The notes below the pieces were generated by a model. That model saw only the letters and a program-made list of their open reading frames with translations, was not told where the DNA came from and did not search any database. The position numbers were made by a program, and so were the translations under genes. Shown in pieces: positions 8,670-16,793 of a stretch of 64,000 bases of DNA (positions within the stretch are counted from its first letter, which is position 1; every line of letters starts with the position of its first letter). Source of the stretch: Paenirhizobium naphthalenivorans (GTDB lineage: Bacteria > Pseudomonadota > Alphaproteobacteria > Rhizobiales > Rhizobiaceae); NCBI RefSeq assembly GCF_007992095.1, contig NZ_BJZP01000012.1, positions 1 to 64,000 on the forward strand. The letters are read 5' to 3'.

Positions 8670-11600
8670 TTGAATTCGCAACCCATGATCCTGAGCGGCC
8701 GCGGCGTCACTGCTGTGCTGGGGCCGACCAATACCGGCAAGACTCATTTTGCCATCGATCGCATGATCGCCCATGGCTCCGGCATGATCGGACTGCCGCT
8801 GCGCCTCTTGGCGCGGGAGGTCTATGGTCGGCTGGTCGAAAGGGTCGGAGTCTCGCAGGTCGCTCTCGTTACCGGCGAAGAGAAGATTACGCCGCCCGGC
8901 GCCCGCTTTTCCGTCTGCACTGTCGAGGCCATGCCGCGGGAGACAAAGGCATCGTTCGTGGCGATCGACGAGATCCAGTTGGCCGGCGATCTGGAACGTG
9001 GGCACATTTTCACTGACCGACTCCTGCATCTGCGCGGACGGGATGAGACCCTGTTGCTCGGTTCGGCGACAATGAAGCCCATTCTCCTGCAGTTGCTGCC
9101 GGGGATTACCGTGGTCGAGCGGCCCCGTCTGTCGCAGCTTTTCTACGCGGGGCAGAAGAAGATCACCCGCCTGCCGCAGCGAACCGCCATCGTCGCCTTC
9201 TCGGCCGATGAGGTCTATGCGATCGCCGAGCTCATCCGCCGCCAGCGCGGCGGGGCGGCCGTTGTTCTCGGAGCACTGAGCCCTCGCACGCGCAACGCCC
9301 AGGTGGCGCTTTATCAGGAAGGTGACGTCGAATACCTGGTGGCGACCGATGCGATCGGCATGGGTCTCAACCTGGATGTCGATCACGTCGCATTCGCCCA
9401 GGACCGCAAGTTCGACGGCTACCAGTTCCGCAATCTCAATCCGGGTGAACTTGGCCAGATTGCCGGTCGCGCCGGGCGCCACCTGAAGGACGGGACCTTC
9501 GGCGTCACGGGACGGGTCGATCCGTTCGAGGAGGAAATGGTCGAGCGGTTGGAGGGACACGAATTCGACAGCGTCAAGGTGCTGCAATGGCGTACCGCTC
9601 GCTTCGATTTTTCCTCGGTCCAGGCTCTCTTGCGCAGCCTTGAGGCGGCGCCGCGGGTCGAGGGGTTGACGAAGGCACTACCGGCGATCGACCAGCAGGC
9701 GTTGGAATTCCTCGCTCGTTATCCGGAAGTGCGTGATCTCGCGGACAGTCCTGAGCGGGTGGAGAAGCTGTGGGAGGCCTGCGCGCTTCCAGACTATCGG
9801 CGCATCACGCCTGCACAGCATGCCGATCTTATCCAAAGTCTGTTTTTCGATCTCGTCCGCCATGGTACGGTCAACGAGAATTTCATGGCCGAACAGGTGC
9901 GGCGGGCCGATCGAACGGACGGTGAGATCGATACCTTGTCCGCGAGGATTGCTCAGATCCGAACATGGACTTATGTATCGAACCGACCGGGTTGGCTTGC
10001 CGATCCGACACACTGGCAAGAAAAGACGCGGGAAATCGAAGACCGATTGTCCGATGCGCTACATGAACGGTTGACGAAACGCTTTGTTGATCGCAGGACA
10101 TCTGTGCTCATGAAGCGCTTGAGAGAGAATGCGATGTTGGAAGCTGAAATCAGTGTAAACGGCGATGTCTTCGTGGAAGGACATCACATGGGACAACTCG
10201 CCGGTTTCCGGTTCACGCCCATATCAGGCATGGAGGGGTCGGATGCGAAGGCTGTCGAGTCTGCGGCGCACCGGGCGCTCGGGCTCGAGTTCGAAGCGCG
10301 CGCCGCGCGTCTTCATGCGGCAGGCAACGGCGATCTGGCGGTCAGTGCGGACGGTTTGGTGCGTTGGCTCGGCGATCCGGTGGCCAAGCTCGCCGGTTCG
10401 GACCACATGCTGCATCCGCGTGTCATCCTGCTTGCCGACGAGCAACTGGCCGGCAATGCTCGCGATCACGTCGTCGCCCGCATCGAGCGCTTCGTCAACC
10501 ATCACATCTCGACCATCCTGAAGCCGCTCGACGACCTGTCGCGGGCCGAGGACCTGCAGGGTCTGGCAAAGGGCTTGGCCTACCAGTTGGTGGAGAGCCT
10601 TGGCGTCCTGTTCCGCCGCGACGTTTCCGATGACGTCAAATCGCTCGATCAGGACGCACGCGCCTCGATGCGCCGCTATGGGGTCCGGTTCGGCGCCTAT
10701 CACATCTTCATGCCGGCGCTGCTCAAGCCTGCCCCGGCCGAGCTGATCACGCTTCTTTGGGCGCTGAAGAACGATGGGCTCGACAAGCCCGGCTATGGCG
10801 ACCTCATTCCGGTGCTCGCCGCCGGCCGTACCTCGGTTGTGACCGATCCGAGCTATGAGCGGATGTTTTACAAGCTGGCGGGTTTCCGCTTCCTTGGTAA
10901 GCGCGCGGTGCGGATCGACATTCTTGAGCGCCTTGCGGACCTCATTCGCCCGCTGCTCCAGTGGAAGCCTGGCGCGACACAGCGTCCCGACGGCGCGTAT
11001 GACGGCCGTCGGTTTACGACGACGACTGCCATGCTTTCCATTCTAGGTGCCACCCCGGACGACATGGAAGAGATTCTCAAGGGGCTTGGCTATCGCGCCG
11101 ATAGCGTCACGGCCGAAGAGGCTGAGGCCTTCCTGGCCGGACAGAAACCGGTGGCTGCGTCCGAACAGAAGGCGGACGAAGCCAAGGCTACAGCCGCAGA
11201 GCAGCCTGACGCTGAGCCTGTTGTCGAAACCGCTGTGGTGGAGGAAAGCGCAACAAGCGAGACGCCCGCCGTGACGGAAGTGGTTGTCGTCGAAGCAGAT
11301 GCTCCGATTGATGACGCGGTGACAAAGGCAGAGGTTTCTGGTGAAGATGCTGCCGCCACCGAGCCGAAGCCGGTGCTGTTGTGGCGTCCGGGTGGTCGTA
11401 GCGATAGTCAGCGCAATGCGCGGCCGAACGGCGAGCGCCCACGTCAGGGCAGTCGGGGCGCCAACCGTGGTGCGGCCGAAGCGCAGGGCGAAGGCAGGCG
11501 TGACGATCGTCGCCGCGATGGCGAGGGCGGCAAGGGCAGGGACAAGGACGGCGGTCGTAGTGGCTTTGGGCACAAGGGCGATCGGAAGGAGCGGCCCAAT

Positions 11601-11729
11601 CGGTCTGACCGCGATGGAAAGCCGCAACAGGCTCGTTTTGAGGCGAAGCCACCGCGTAAGGAGAAGCCGATTGATCCGGATTCGCCTTTTGCCAAGCTTG
11701 CAGCTCTCAAGGAGCAGATGAAGAAGTAA
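8670..11729 (+). CDS. SUV3-like DEAD/DExH RNA helicase with long disordered tail
   Basis: The roughly 1019-residue protein opens with a helicase core. Walker A is GPTNTGKTH (about residues 17-25), the DExH motif is DEIQ, SATM-type motif III is GSATM, and motif VI is GQIAGRAGRH. This is the order seen in mitochondrial SUV3-like NTP-dependent RNA helicases. The last 230 residues are Ala/Glu-rich, then Arg/Gly/Asp-rich (RRDGEGGKGRDKDGG), probably an RNA-binding disordered tail. I chose a TTG start because GCGGAG lies six bases upstream; the in-frame ATG at 8685 has no such site. The next gene follows after one base, so they are an operon. The role is probably RNA processing or degradation. Confidence 0.88.
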   Translation: MNSQPMILSGRGVTAVLGPTNTGKTHFAIDRMIAHGSGMIGLPLRLLAREVYGRLVERVGVSQVALVTGEEKITPPGARFSVCTVEAMPRETKASFVAIDEIQLAGDLERGHIFTDRLLHLRGRDETLLLGSATMKPILLQLLPGITVVERPRLSQLFYAGQKKITRLPQRTAIVAFSADEVYAIAELIRRQRGGAAVVLGALSPRTRNAQVALYQEGDVEYLVATDAIGMGLNLDVDHVAFAQDRKFDGYQFRNLNPGELGQIAGRAGRHLKDGTFGVTGRVDPFEEEMVERLEGHEFDSVKVLQWRTARFDFSSVQALLRSLEAAPRVEGLTKALPAIDQQALEFLARYPEVRDLADSPERVEKLWEACALPDYRRITPAQHADLIQSLFFDLVRHGTVNENFMAEQVRRADRTDGEIDTLSARIAQIRTWTYVSNRPGWLADPTHWQEKTREIEDRLSDALHERLTKRFVDRRTSVLMKRLRENAMLEAEISVNGDVFVEGHHMGQLAGFRFTPISGMEGSDAKAVESAAHRALGLEFEARAARLHAAGNGDLAVSADGLVRWLGDPVAKLAGSDHMLHPRVILLADEQLAGNARDHVVARIERFVNHHISTILKPLDDLSRAEDLQGLAKGLAYQLVESLGVLFRRDVSDDVKSLDQDARASMRRYGVRFGAYHIFMPALLKPAPAELITLLWALKNDGLDKPGYGDLIPVLAAGRTSVVTDPSYERMFYKLAGFRFLGKRAVRIDILERLADLIRPLLQWKPGATQRPDGAYDGRRFTTTTAMLSILGATPDDMEEILKGLGYRADSVTAEEAEAFLAGQKPVAASEQKADEAKATAAEQPDAEPVVETAVVEESATSETPAVTEVVVVEADAPIDDAVTKAEVSGEDAAATEPKPVLLWRPGGRSDSQRNARPNGERPRQGSRGANRGAAEAQGEGRRDDRRRDGEGGKGRDKDGGRSGFGHKGDRKERPNRSDRDGKPQQARFEAKPPRKEKPIDPDSPFAKLAALKEQMKK

Positions 11730-11730
11730 C

Positions 11731-12144
11731 ATGGCCGAGAAGCAGCCACTGAGCGGTTCGCGCCAGCGCATCGACAAGTGGCTTTTCTTTGCCCGTATTG
11801 CGAAGTCCCGCACCCTCGCCAAGGAGCGGATTAGCAGCGGGCGTGTGCGCGTAAATGGTCACATCGTGCGCCAATCCAGCCATGTGATCGGTCCGGGCGA
11901 CCGGATTGAGGTCGCTCTGAATAGGCGCGACATCGTGCTTCTCGTCCTCAACTCGGGCGTTCGGCGGGGCCCCTATGACGAGGCGCGGCTACTTTATGAA
12001 GACCTGACGCCTCTTCCAAGCGATGAGGACGGGTTGAGGTCGCTTGAGCAAGCCTCTCGGCTTCCAGGATCTGGACGCCCGACCAAGAAGGAAAGGCGAG
12101 CGATCGATCGCCTCCAGCCTGACGAGGCTTGGTTCGATGATTAG
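11731..12144 (+). CDS. S4-domain RNA-binding protein (Hsp15-like)
   Basis: The 137-residue protein has an S4 domain at residues about 12-60 (RIDKWLFFARIAKSRTLAKE, then GRVRVNGHIVRQSSHVIGPGDRI). The linker and C-terminal tail GRPTKKERRAIDRLQPDEAWFDD are typical of the alphaproteobacterial Hsp15 relatives. E. coli Hsp15 binds stalled 50S subunits with nascent chain; the same role here is inferred. The start codon lies one base after the helicase stop, indicating translational coupling, and both products act on RNA. Confidence 0.9.
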   Translation: MAEKQPLSGSRQRIDKWLFFARIAKSRTLAKERISSGRVRVNGHIVRQSSHVIGPGDRIEVALNRRDIVLLVLNSGVRRGPYDEARLLYEDLTPLPSDEDGLRSLEQASRLPGSGRPTKKERRAIDRLQPDEAWFDD

Positions 12145-12332
12145 AAAACTCTCCGCTTCAGCAGCTATTTTCAGAATTGTTTATCCTTGCTATAGCCCGG
12201 ATAACACAGTAGCTGACGGTGTCTATTCAGCCGAGCCGAGCTTCTGCATCATGTGTTTGACCGGATGAGCGATGAATGCGAAGCGAGCAAGGCTACCGTT
12301 GCCTGCGCCGAAACGAGAGCCTGGAGTGCCGC

Positions 12333-12671
12333 ATGACTTATATAGTCACTGACAACTGTATCCGCTGCAAATATACCGACTGCGTTGAAGTCTGTCCGGT
12401 CGACTGCTTCTACGAAGGTGAGAACTTCCTCGTCATTCATCCGGACGAGTGCATCGACTGTGGTGTCTGCGAGCCGGAATGCCCGGCTGAAGCAATCAAG
12501 CCGGATACCGAACCGGGTCTCGACAAGTGGCTTCAGATCAATACCGATTATGCCAAGATCTGGCCCAACATTACGGTAAAGCGGGATCCGTTGCCTGAGG
12601 CCAAAGAGATGGACGGGGTTCCTGGGAAGTATGAACAGTACTTTTCTGCCAAGCCGGGCGCCGGTGATTGA
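12333..12671 (+). CDS. fdxA: Seven-iron ferredoxin FdxA
   Basis: The 112-residue protein [20 protein letters not shown] shows the Azotobacter-type 7Fe ferredoxin layout. Cys9, Cys17 and a later Cys ligate a [3Fe-4S] cluster. Cys21 together with [12 protein letters not shown] (about residues 40-51) ligates a [4Fe-4S] cluster, and the usual C-terminal extension ends [11 protein letters not shown]. It is a soluble low-potential electron carrier; the partner is unknown. GGAG lies 8 nt before the ATG. It sits between the S4 gene and carD, an order I expect to be conserved in Rhizobiales. Confidence 0.94.
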   Translation: MTYIVTDNCIRCKYTDCVEVCPVDCFYEGENFLVIHPDECIDCGVCEPECPAEAIKPDTEPGLDKWLQINTDYAKIWPNITVKRDPLPEAKEMDGVPGKYEQYFSAKPGAGD

Positions 12672-13058
12672 TTTATTTGCGCCGCTCCGCAGTTGGAAGC
12701 GGATCGCTACGGTCAGAGAGGCGCACGAGAAACTCATCTATTTGGGGCGTGCGCGGCCGCATTGTGGCAGTGCGTCAGTAAAATATTGATTTCCGCGTAT
12801 TTTTGTGGTAGCATGATTGAACTGTTCCACTTCACGGCATTTTTATGCCCTGAACCATCACGAAAGCAAACCCATCGTTCAGCGCGGTTACGGTGACACT
12901 AGCGGCCTTAGCGGTCGCGTTGCTGTTGCGACGATGGGATGTTCTGCGTGGCGGGTTGGATCAGGATGGAGTGACCCGACGGTTTCCCCCGTCTCATCCG
13001 GGCCTGACCGACCCGGCACCGGCGATGCCGGGAGCATAACAGGGAGTTTTTGAAACGA
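12672..13058. other. 387-nt leader/intergenic region before carD
   Basis: No credible gene is seen. The first part ends the fdxA unit without an obvious strong hairpin. The middle is AT-rich and carries the putative sigma-70 promoter listed separately. About 240 nt between that promoter and the carD start would be an unusually long 5' leader. Confidence 0.55.
12786..12814 (+). promoter_or_regulatory. Putative sigma-70 promoter of carD
   Basis: TTGATT and TAGCAT hexamers are separated by exactly 17 nt in a locally AT-rich segment. The predicted start point near 12821 gives a leader of about 240 nt to carD. Confidence 0.45.
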
Positions 13059-13628
13059 ATGACGACCCAGCAGAAAAAATCTTCGACGCGCCAAGGCTTC
13101 AAGACTGGCGAATCGATCGTCTATCCGGCACATGGTGTCGGTATCATCACCGCTATCGAAGAGCAAGAAGTGGCCGGCATGAAGCTTGAGCTTTTCGTGA
13201 TTGACTTCGAGAAGGATAAGATGCGTCTCAAGGTTCCGGTTGGCAAAGCCGTGAGCATCGGTATGCGTAAGCTCTCGGAAACCGATTTCGTTGAGCGTGC
13301 TCTGAAGGTCGTGCAGGGCAAGGCCCGCGTCAAGCGCACCATGTGGTCGCGGCGTGCGCAGGAATATGACGCCAAAATCAATTCCGGCGACCTGATTTCG
13401 ATCGCTGAAGTGGTACGGGATCTTTTTCGCGCAGAGAATCAGCCTGAGCAGTCCTATTCCGAGCGTCAGCTTTATGAAGCGGCTCTTGATCGCTTTGCCC
13501 GCGAAATCGCTGCTGTGAATAAAATGTCCGAAACTGAGGCCGTTCGCCTCGTCGAGGTCAATCTCGCCAAGGGCCCGAAGCGCGGCAAGGGTGTTGAAGA
13601 GGACGACGCGCAGGAAGAAGCTGCTTAA
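13059..13628 (+). CDS. carD: CarD-family transcriptional regulator
   Basis: The 189-residue protein has an N-terminal CarD/TRCF RNA-polymerase-interacting Tudor-like domain (GESIVYPAHGVGIITAIEEQ, about residues 17-36) and a C-terminal helical domain (MWSRRAQEYDAKINSGDL and following). CarD binds the RNA polymerase beta lobe and stabilises open complexes, notably at rRNA promoters. I chose the ATG giving MTTQQKKSSTRQGF, the form expected for alphaproteobacterial CarD; an in-frame TTG 9 nt upstream is closer to the AGGGAG and could also be used. The acidic C-terminus (EEDDAQEEAA) is normal for the group. A strong terminator follows. Confidence 0.93.
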   Translation: MTTQQKKSSTRQGFKTGESIVYPAHGVGIITAIEEQEVAGMKLELFVIDFEKDKMRLKVPVGKAVSIGMRKLSETDFVERALKVVQGKARVKRTMWSRRAQEYDAKINSGDLISIAEVVRDLFRAENQPEQSYSERQLYEAALDRFAREIAAVNKMSETEAVRLVEVNLAKGPKRGKGVEEDDAQEEAA

Positions 13629-13660
13629 GTTCTTGCAGGCTTATTTGAGAACGCCATAGA

Positions 13661-13697
13661 AAAGGGCCCCCGATCAATGATCGGGGGCCCTTTTCGT
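13661..13697. terminator. Bidirectional intrinsic terminator between carD and the capsule exporter
   Basis: Perfect 15-bp stem (AAAGGGCCCCCGATC and its complement) with a 3-nt loop, flanked by A and T runs on both sides. It can end both carD (plus) and the kpsM-T-E unit (minus). Confidence 0.92.
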
Positions 13698-13721
13698 GAT
13701 CGAAAGTGAGGTGATGCCGCC

Positions 13722-15020
13722 TCAAGCTCGGTCGCGGATGTTGTAATAGAGCAGCGTTGCCATGCCCCAGACAAACATGCCACCGAGGAACACCAGGACC
13801 GCATAGAGAAGGCGGTTCGGATATTGGGCCATTTGTGACAGTGTGGGCTGGATGAAAACCGCCAGATACCGCTGTTTGCCAGTCGCGTCTATGCGCGCCT
13901 TTTCCAATGATGCCAATGCTCCGGCATAGGTTTTCTCGCCGAACTCATGCTCCAGCTGTAGCTTCTCGTAGAGCTGTAGCCGCCCCGAAACGTCGGAATT
14001 GGTCAGGTCCGTGGTGGTCCGATCCGTTTTTGCTTCGGCTATGCCGCTGCCGATCCGTTGCTTCTCCGTCTCAATGCGAGATTCCAGTGCGGAGATCTGT
14101 GTCTTGATCACGCGAATGCGCGGCGTATCTTCCGCCATCTGCGAGCGAGCGACCTCTAGTTCTGCGTTGAGCTTGGCGAGCTGCTGTTCCATACCCGCGA
14201 CCAGCTGGACCGCGAGTTTGGCGCCCTCAACCGGATCTACATCCTGCGAAACATCGCGGAATTCACGCAATGCCATGCGAGCGTCCGTCAGGCGCTTCTC
14301 GGCAATGGTGATTTCCTGCCGGGCTAGCTTTAGGGTTTCCTCGTGCGCTGTCGTGGAAAGATCATTTATAAGGATCTCGCAGCGGGTAAGAATGAAGCTT
14401 GCGATCTCCTGCGCCTTCTTGGGGTCGAATGCTCTTACATGGAGCTGGAGGATGCCCGAGGCATTGTCGAAATCCACCGTGATCATACGGCGCCAGTAAT
14501 TCAACTTGTCCTCAATTGGCTGGCCGGCAGCCAATCCGAAGAAATAGTCTCCGCCACGCGGCGCGAAGGTAGCGTCAAGGTCGAAACGCGAATCGACGTC
14601 TTCCACCATCCGCTCGCTGAGCAAATAATCCATCAGGATATAGGAGTCTGCTACCGTGCTGCCTGCCGTTGTCTGGGTGAACATGCCCATGATGTCGGAT
14701 GCGCCAGCTGAGGATATGATGCTACGGACCGCAAAGGAGGCGGAGCTATGGTACTGGTCCTGCGCCACGAAGGCGAGATAGAGCGATGCGAGCGTGCTGG
14801 GAATGGCAACCAATACGACGAAGGCGGCGATTATGACGAGGTGCCGGATCTTGAGAAGTGGAGAGATCTTCCTCAACCGGACCGCGCGGCCCTTTCTCTT
14901 GCTTTCATCCAGTAGGCCTTCCAGAATCCGCACATTCGGATGCTGTTTCGGTTTGGCAGAGGACTCATCCAGCTTGGGCGGCACTATCTTGGAGCCGGCC
15001 GCGTTTTCGGGAATTGCCAT
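13722..15020 (-). CDS. KpsE-like capsule export inner-membrane/periplasmic adaptor
   Basis: The 432-residue protein has a cytoplasmic N-terminal tail, a membrane span at about residues 58-80, a long periplasmic region with coiled coil (about 215-350, rich in E/K/L heptads such as MEQQLAKLNAELEVARSQM) and a second span near the C-terminus (about 403-425). It ends YNIRDRA. This is the KpsE/BexC/RkpR topology of polysaccharide co-polymerase-type adaptors that bridge the ABC exporter to the outer-membrane channel. It is the last gene of the minus-strand unit kpsM-kpsT-kpsE (4-nt gap from kpsT). Confidence 0.9.
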   Translation of the reverse strand: MAIPENAAGSKIVPPKLDESSAKPKQHPNVRILEGLLDESKRKGRAVRLRKISPLLKIRHLVIIAAFVVLVAIPSTLASLYLAFVAQDQYHSSASFAVRSIISSAGASDIMGMFTQTTAGSTVADSYILMDYLLSERMVEDVDSRFDLDATFAPRGGDYFFGLAAGQPIEDKLNYWRRMITVDFDNASGILQLHVRAFDPKKAQEIASFILTRCEILINDLSTTAHEETLKLARQEITIAEKRLTDARMALREFRDVSQDVDPVEGAKLAVQLVAGMEQQLAKLNAELEVARSQMAEDTPRIRVIKTQISALESRIETEKQRIGSGIAEAKTDRTTTDLTNSDVSGRLQLYEKLQLEHEFGEKTYAGALASLEKARIDATGKQRYLAVFIQPTLSQMAQYPNRLLYAVLVFLGGMFVWGMATLLYYNIRDRA

Positions 15021-15024
15021 GTCG

Positions 15025-15684
15025 TCAGCTATCCTTCATGTTCTTGTCGTGGACGCGGATCGCATCCTCGACATTGTCGAAATAGGTCAGTTTGCCTTTT
15101 TCCAGCACAATGCCACAATCGCAGTAATCCCGGATTGTTCCAGTGCTGTGGGATACCATGATCACATCTGAATCGGCGAGGCGCGTCCTGAAGACCTCAT
15201 GGCACTTATTCTTGAAGTTTGCATCGCCCACTGCGGTAATTTCATCGACCAGATAATAATCAAATTTGATGCCCATGCTCAAGCCGAATGCCAGTCGCGC
15301 TTTCATGCCTGAAGAATAGGTGCCGACCGGAGAGCGGAAAAAAGCGCCAAGTTCAGCGAAATTGGCAACATAGTCGATCAGTTTTTCAGAATCCACCCCA
15401 TAGATGCGTGCCACAAACCGAACATTCTGCTCGCCTGTCAAGTTCGCCTGAAAACTGCCCTGGAAGCCGAGTGGCCAAGAGATGCGGCCTTCGCGAACGA
15501 TGCGTCCACCGTCCAGTCTTATGGTGCCGGCAAACAGGCGCAGCAGGGTGGACTTGCCCGCGCCGTTACGCCCTAGGAGGCCGACGCTTCGGCCGCGCTT
15601 CAGTACGAGCGATACGCCATCAAGGATCGGCTTCTTCGTGCCTCGGGCGTAAACGAATTTGGAAGCCTGTTCTAACCGGATCAT
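15025..15684 (-). CDS. kpsT: KpsT-like capsule polysaccharide ABC exporter ATPase
   Basis: This 219-residue ATPase has Walker A GRNGAGKST (about residues 38-46), the signature YSSGMKARLAF and Walker B YYLVDEI, followed by an H-loop in MVSHS. The short length and the SSGM variant of the ABC signature are typical of KpsT/BexA/RkpS ATPases that energise group 2/3 capsule export. The start overlaps the kpsM stop by four bases (ATGA), implying coupling. Confidence 0.94.
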   Translation of the reverse strand: MIRLEQASKFVYARGTKKPILDGVSLVLKRGRSVGLLGRNGAGKSTLLRLFAGTIRLDGGRIVREGRISWPLGFQGSFQANLTGEQNVRFVARIYGVDSEKLIDYVANFAELGAFFRSPVGTYSSGMKARLAFGLSMGIKFDYYLVDEITAVGDANFKNKCHEVFRTRLADSDVIMVSHSTGTIRDYCDCGIVLEKGKLTYFDNVEDAIRVHDKNMKDS

Positions 15685-16475
15685 TCGTTACGCAGCGTCC
15701 TGGTGGAAAGGGTGAAGAGCGTCAGGCCGCCCATCAGGCAGATGAAAATAAAGCCCATAAGGTAGTTAAGGTCCAGAGCAGTCGCGCGATATTCAGCATA
15801 GAATCCCTTGCGAAACAGTGCCACGATGTGGATGACCGGGTTAAGGGTAATGATGTCCTGAAAGGGATGCGGAAGAGCGTCGGGCAGAAAGAAAACTCCA
15901 GACAGCATGAAGGATGGTTTCATGGCGATTTGATAAAGTTTCTCGTAAAGAGGGGAGCGGAGGAAAAGAACTGTATTGGCCAGACTGACACCGAAGGCCA
16001 GAAGCGCCGCTGCGAGCACAGCAGAAAGGATTGCGGCCCAGTCTATCGTGAGGGGCAGGTGCAATGTGCTGATGATCGTGCCGAGTACGATAACCGCGAC
16101 CATAGCCATGGTTCCCAACTGCAGGAAAAGACGAGCAACCAAGGTGTCGATCGGCGCGACATTGGGATAACTCAGCAAGGCCTTGTTCGCCTTCAGTGCG
16201 TCGTCTAGATAGTTCGTGGTGCCCTGATAGAAATAGAAGCCGACGTAACCGGTGGCGAAGAACAGCGTGAAACTCGTACCGAGCGGCGGCAGATGGGCAA
16301 TGCCCTGAAAAATAATCGTCAGCATCAGCACGTGGGCCACGGGATCGAGCAGGGCCCAGATATAACCTCCGGGCTTGTTGCCGAAACGGGTCGACATCTC
16401 GCGGATCAGCAGCGCCGAAACGATGCGCATGTGTGTCACGAAATACATATTGTTGTTTAGCCTGTGCTCGCCCAT
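15681..16475 (-). CDS. kpsM: KpsM-like capsule polysaccharide ABC exporter permease
   Basis: The 264-residue integral membrane protein of the ABC-2 family has about six spans. It begins with a cytoplasmic segment containing REMSTRFGNKPGGYIWALLDP, the conserved KpsM/BexB/RkpT element. It forms the inner-membrane pore for capsule export with KpsT. It is first in the minus-strand unit and divergent from the rkpA-like synthase, with the shared promoter region at 16476-16793. Confidence 0.93.
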   Translation of the reverse strand: MGEHRLNNNMYFVTHMRIVSALLIREMSTRFGNKPGGYIWALLDPVAHVLMLTIIFQGIAHLPPLGTSFTLFFATGYVGFYFYQGTTNYLDDALKANKALLSYPNVAPIDTLVARLFLQLGTMAMVAVIVLGTIISTLHLPLTIDWAAILSAVLAAALLAFGVSLANTVLFLRSPLYEKLYQIAMKPSFMLSGVFFLPDALPHPFQDIITLNPVIHIVALFRKGFYAEYRATALDLNYLMGFIFICLMGGLTLFTLSTRTLRNE

Positions 16476-16514
16476 GTCTTCTCGTTCGTGGGAGCGCCTC
16501 GCGACGCTTTGCCA

Positions 16515-16543
16515 TTGCTAACATGAAATCGATTTTGTGGCAA
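16515..16543 (-). promoter_or_regulatory. Putative promoter of the kpsM-T-E unit
   Basis: Read on the minus strand, TTGCCA and TAGCAA are separated by 17 nt, about 40 nt upstream of the kpsM start. The -35 is a moderate match. Confidence 0.35.
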
Positions 16544-16685
16544 AAAGAGGTTGCCGGTTATCCTGTTTTCTATCCGGGCGCCAGACGGGGTTGACTAACC
16601 GCGGCGGTCTGTACTGCCTTTTGTCGGTCGGTGCATTGGCCAACGAAAGACCGTGCAATCGTCACATATCAGCCGGGTTTAGGAA

Positions 16686-16714
16686 TTGACGGTGTACAAT
16701 CGCTTGTCTAATGC
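16686..16714 (+). promoter_or_regulatory. Putative sigma-70 promoter of the rkpA-like operon
   Basis: TTGACG, 17 nt, TAATGC, about 80 nt upstream of the synthase start: a good match to the housekeeping consensus. Together with the divergent kpsM promoter it explains most of the 318-nt gap; I see no gene in that gap. Confidence 0.5.
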
Positions 16715-16793
16715 CTATGCGAGATCTGGATCATCCGTGATTAGGCGCTAGACTGATCAGCTGCGAACCAATGAAACGCTGCGATATAAGTAT

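Noticed and set aside
12817..13166. Small open frames in the carD leader on both strands
   Set aside because: They overlap the carD start or lack ribosome-binding sites and have shuffled-looking composition.
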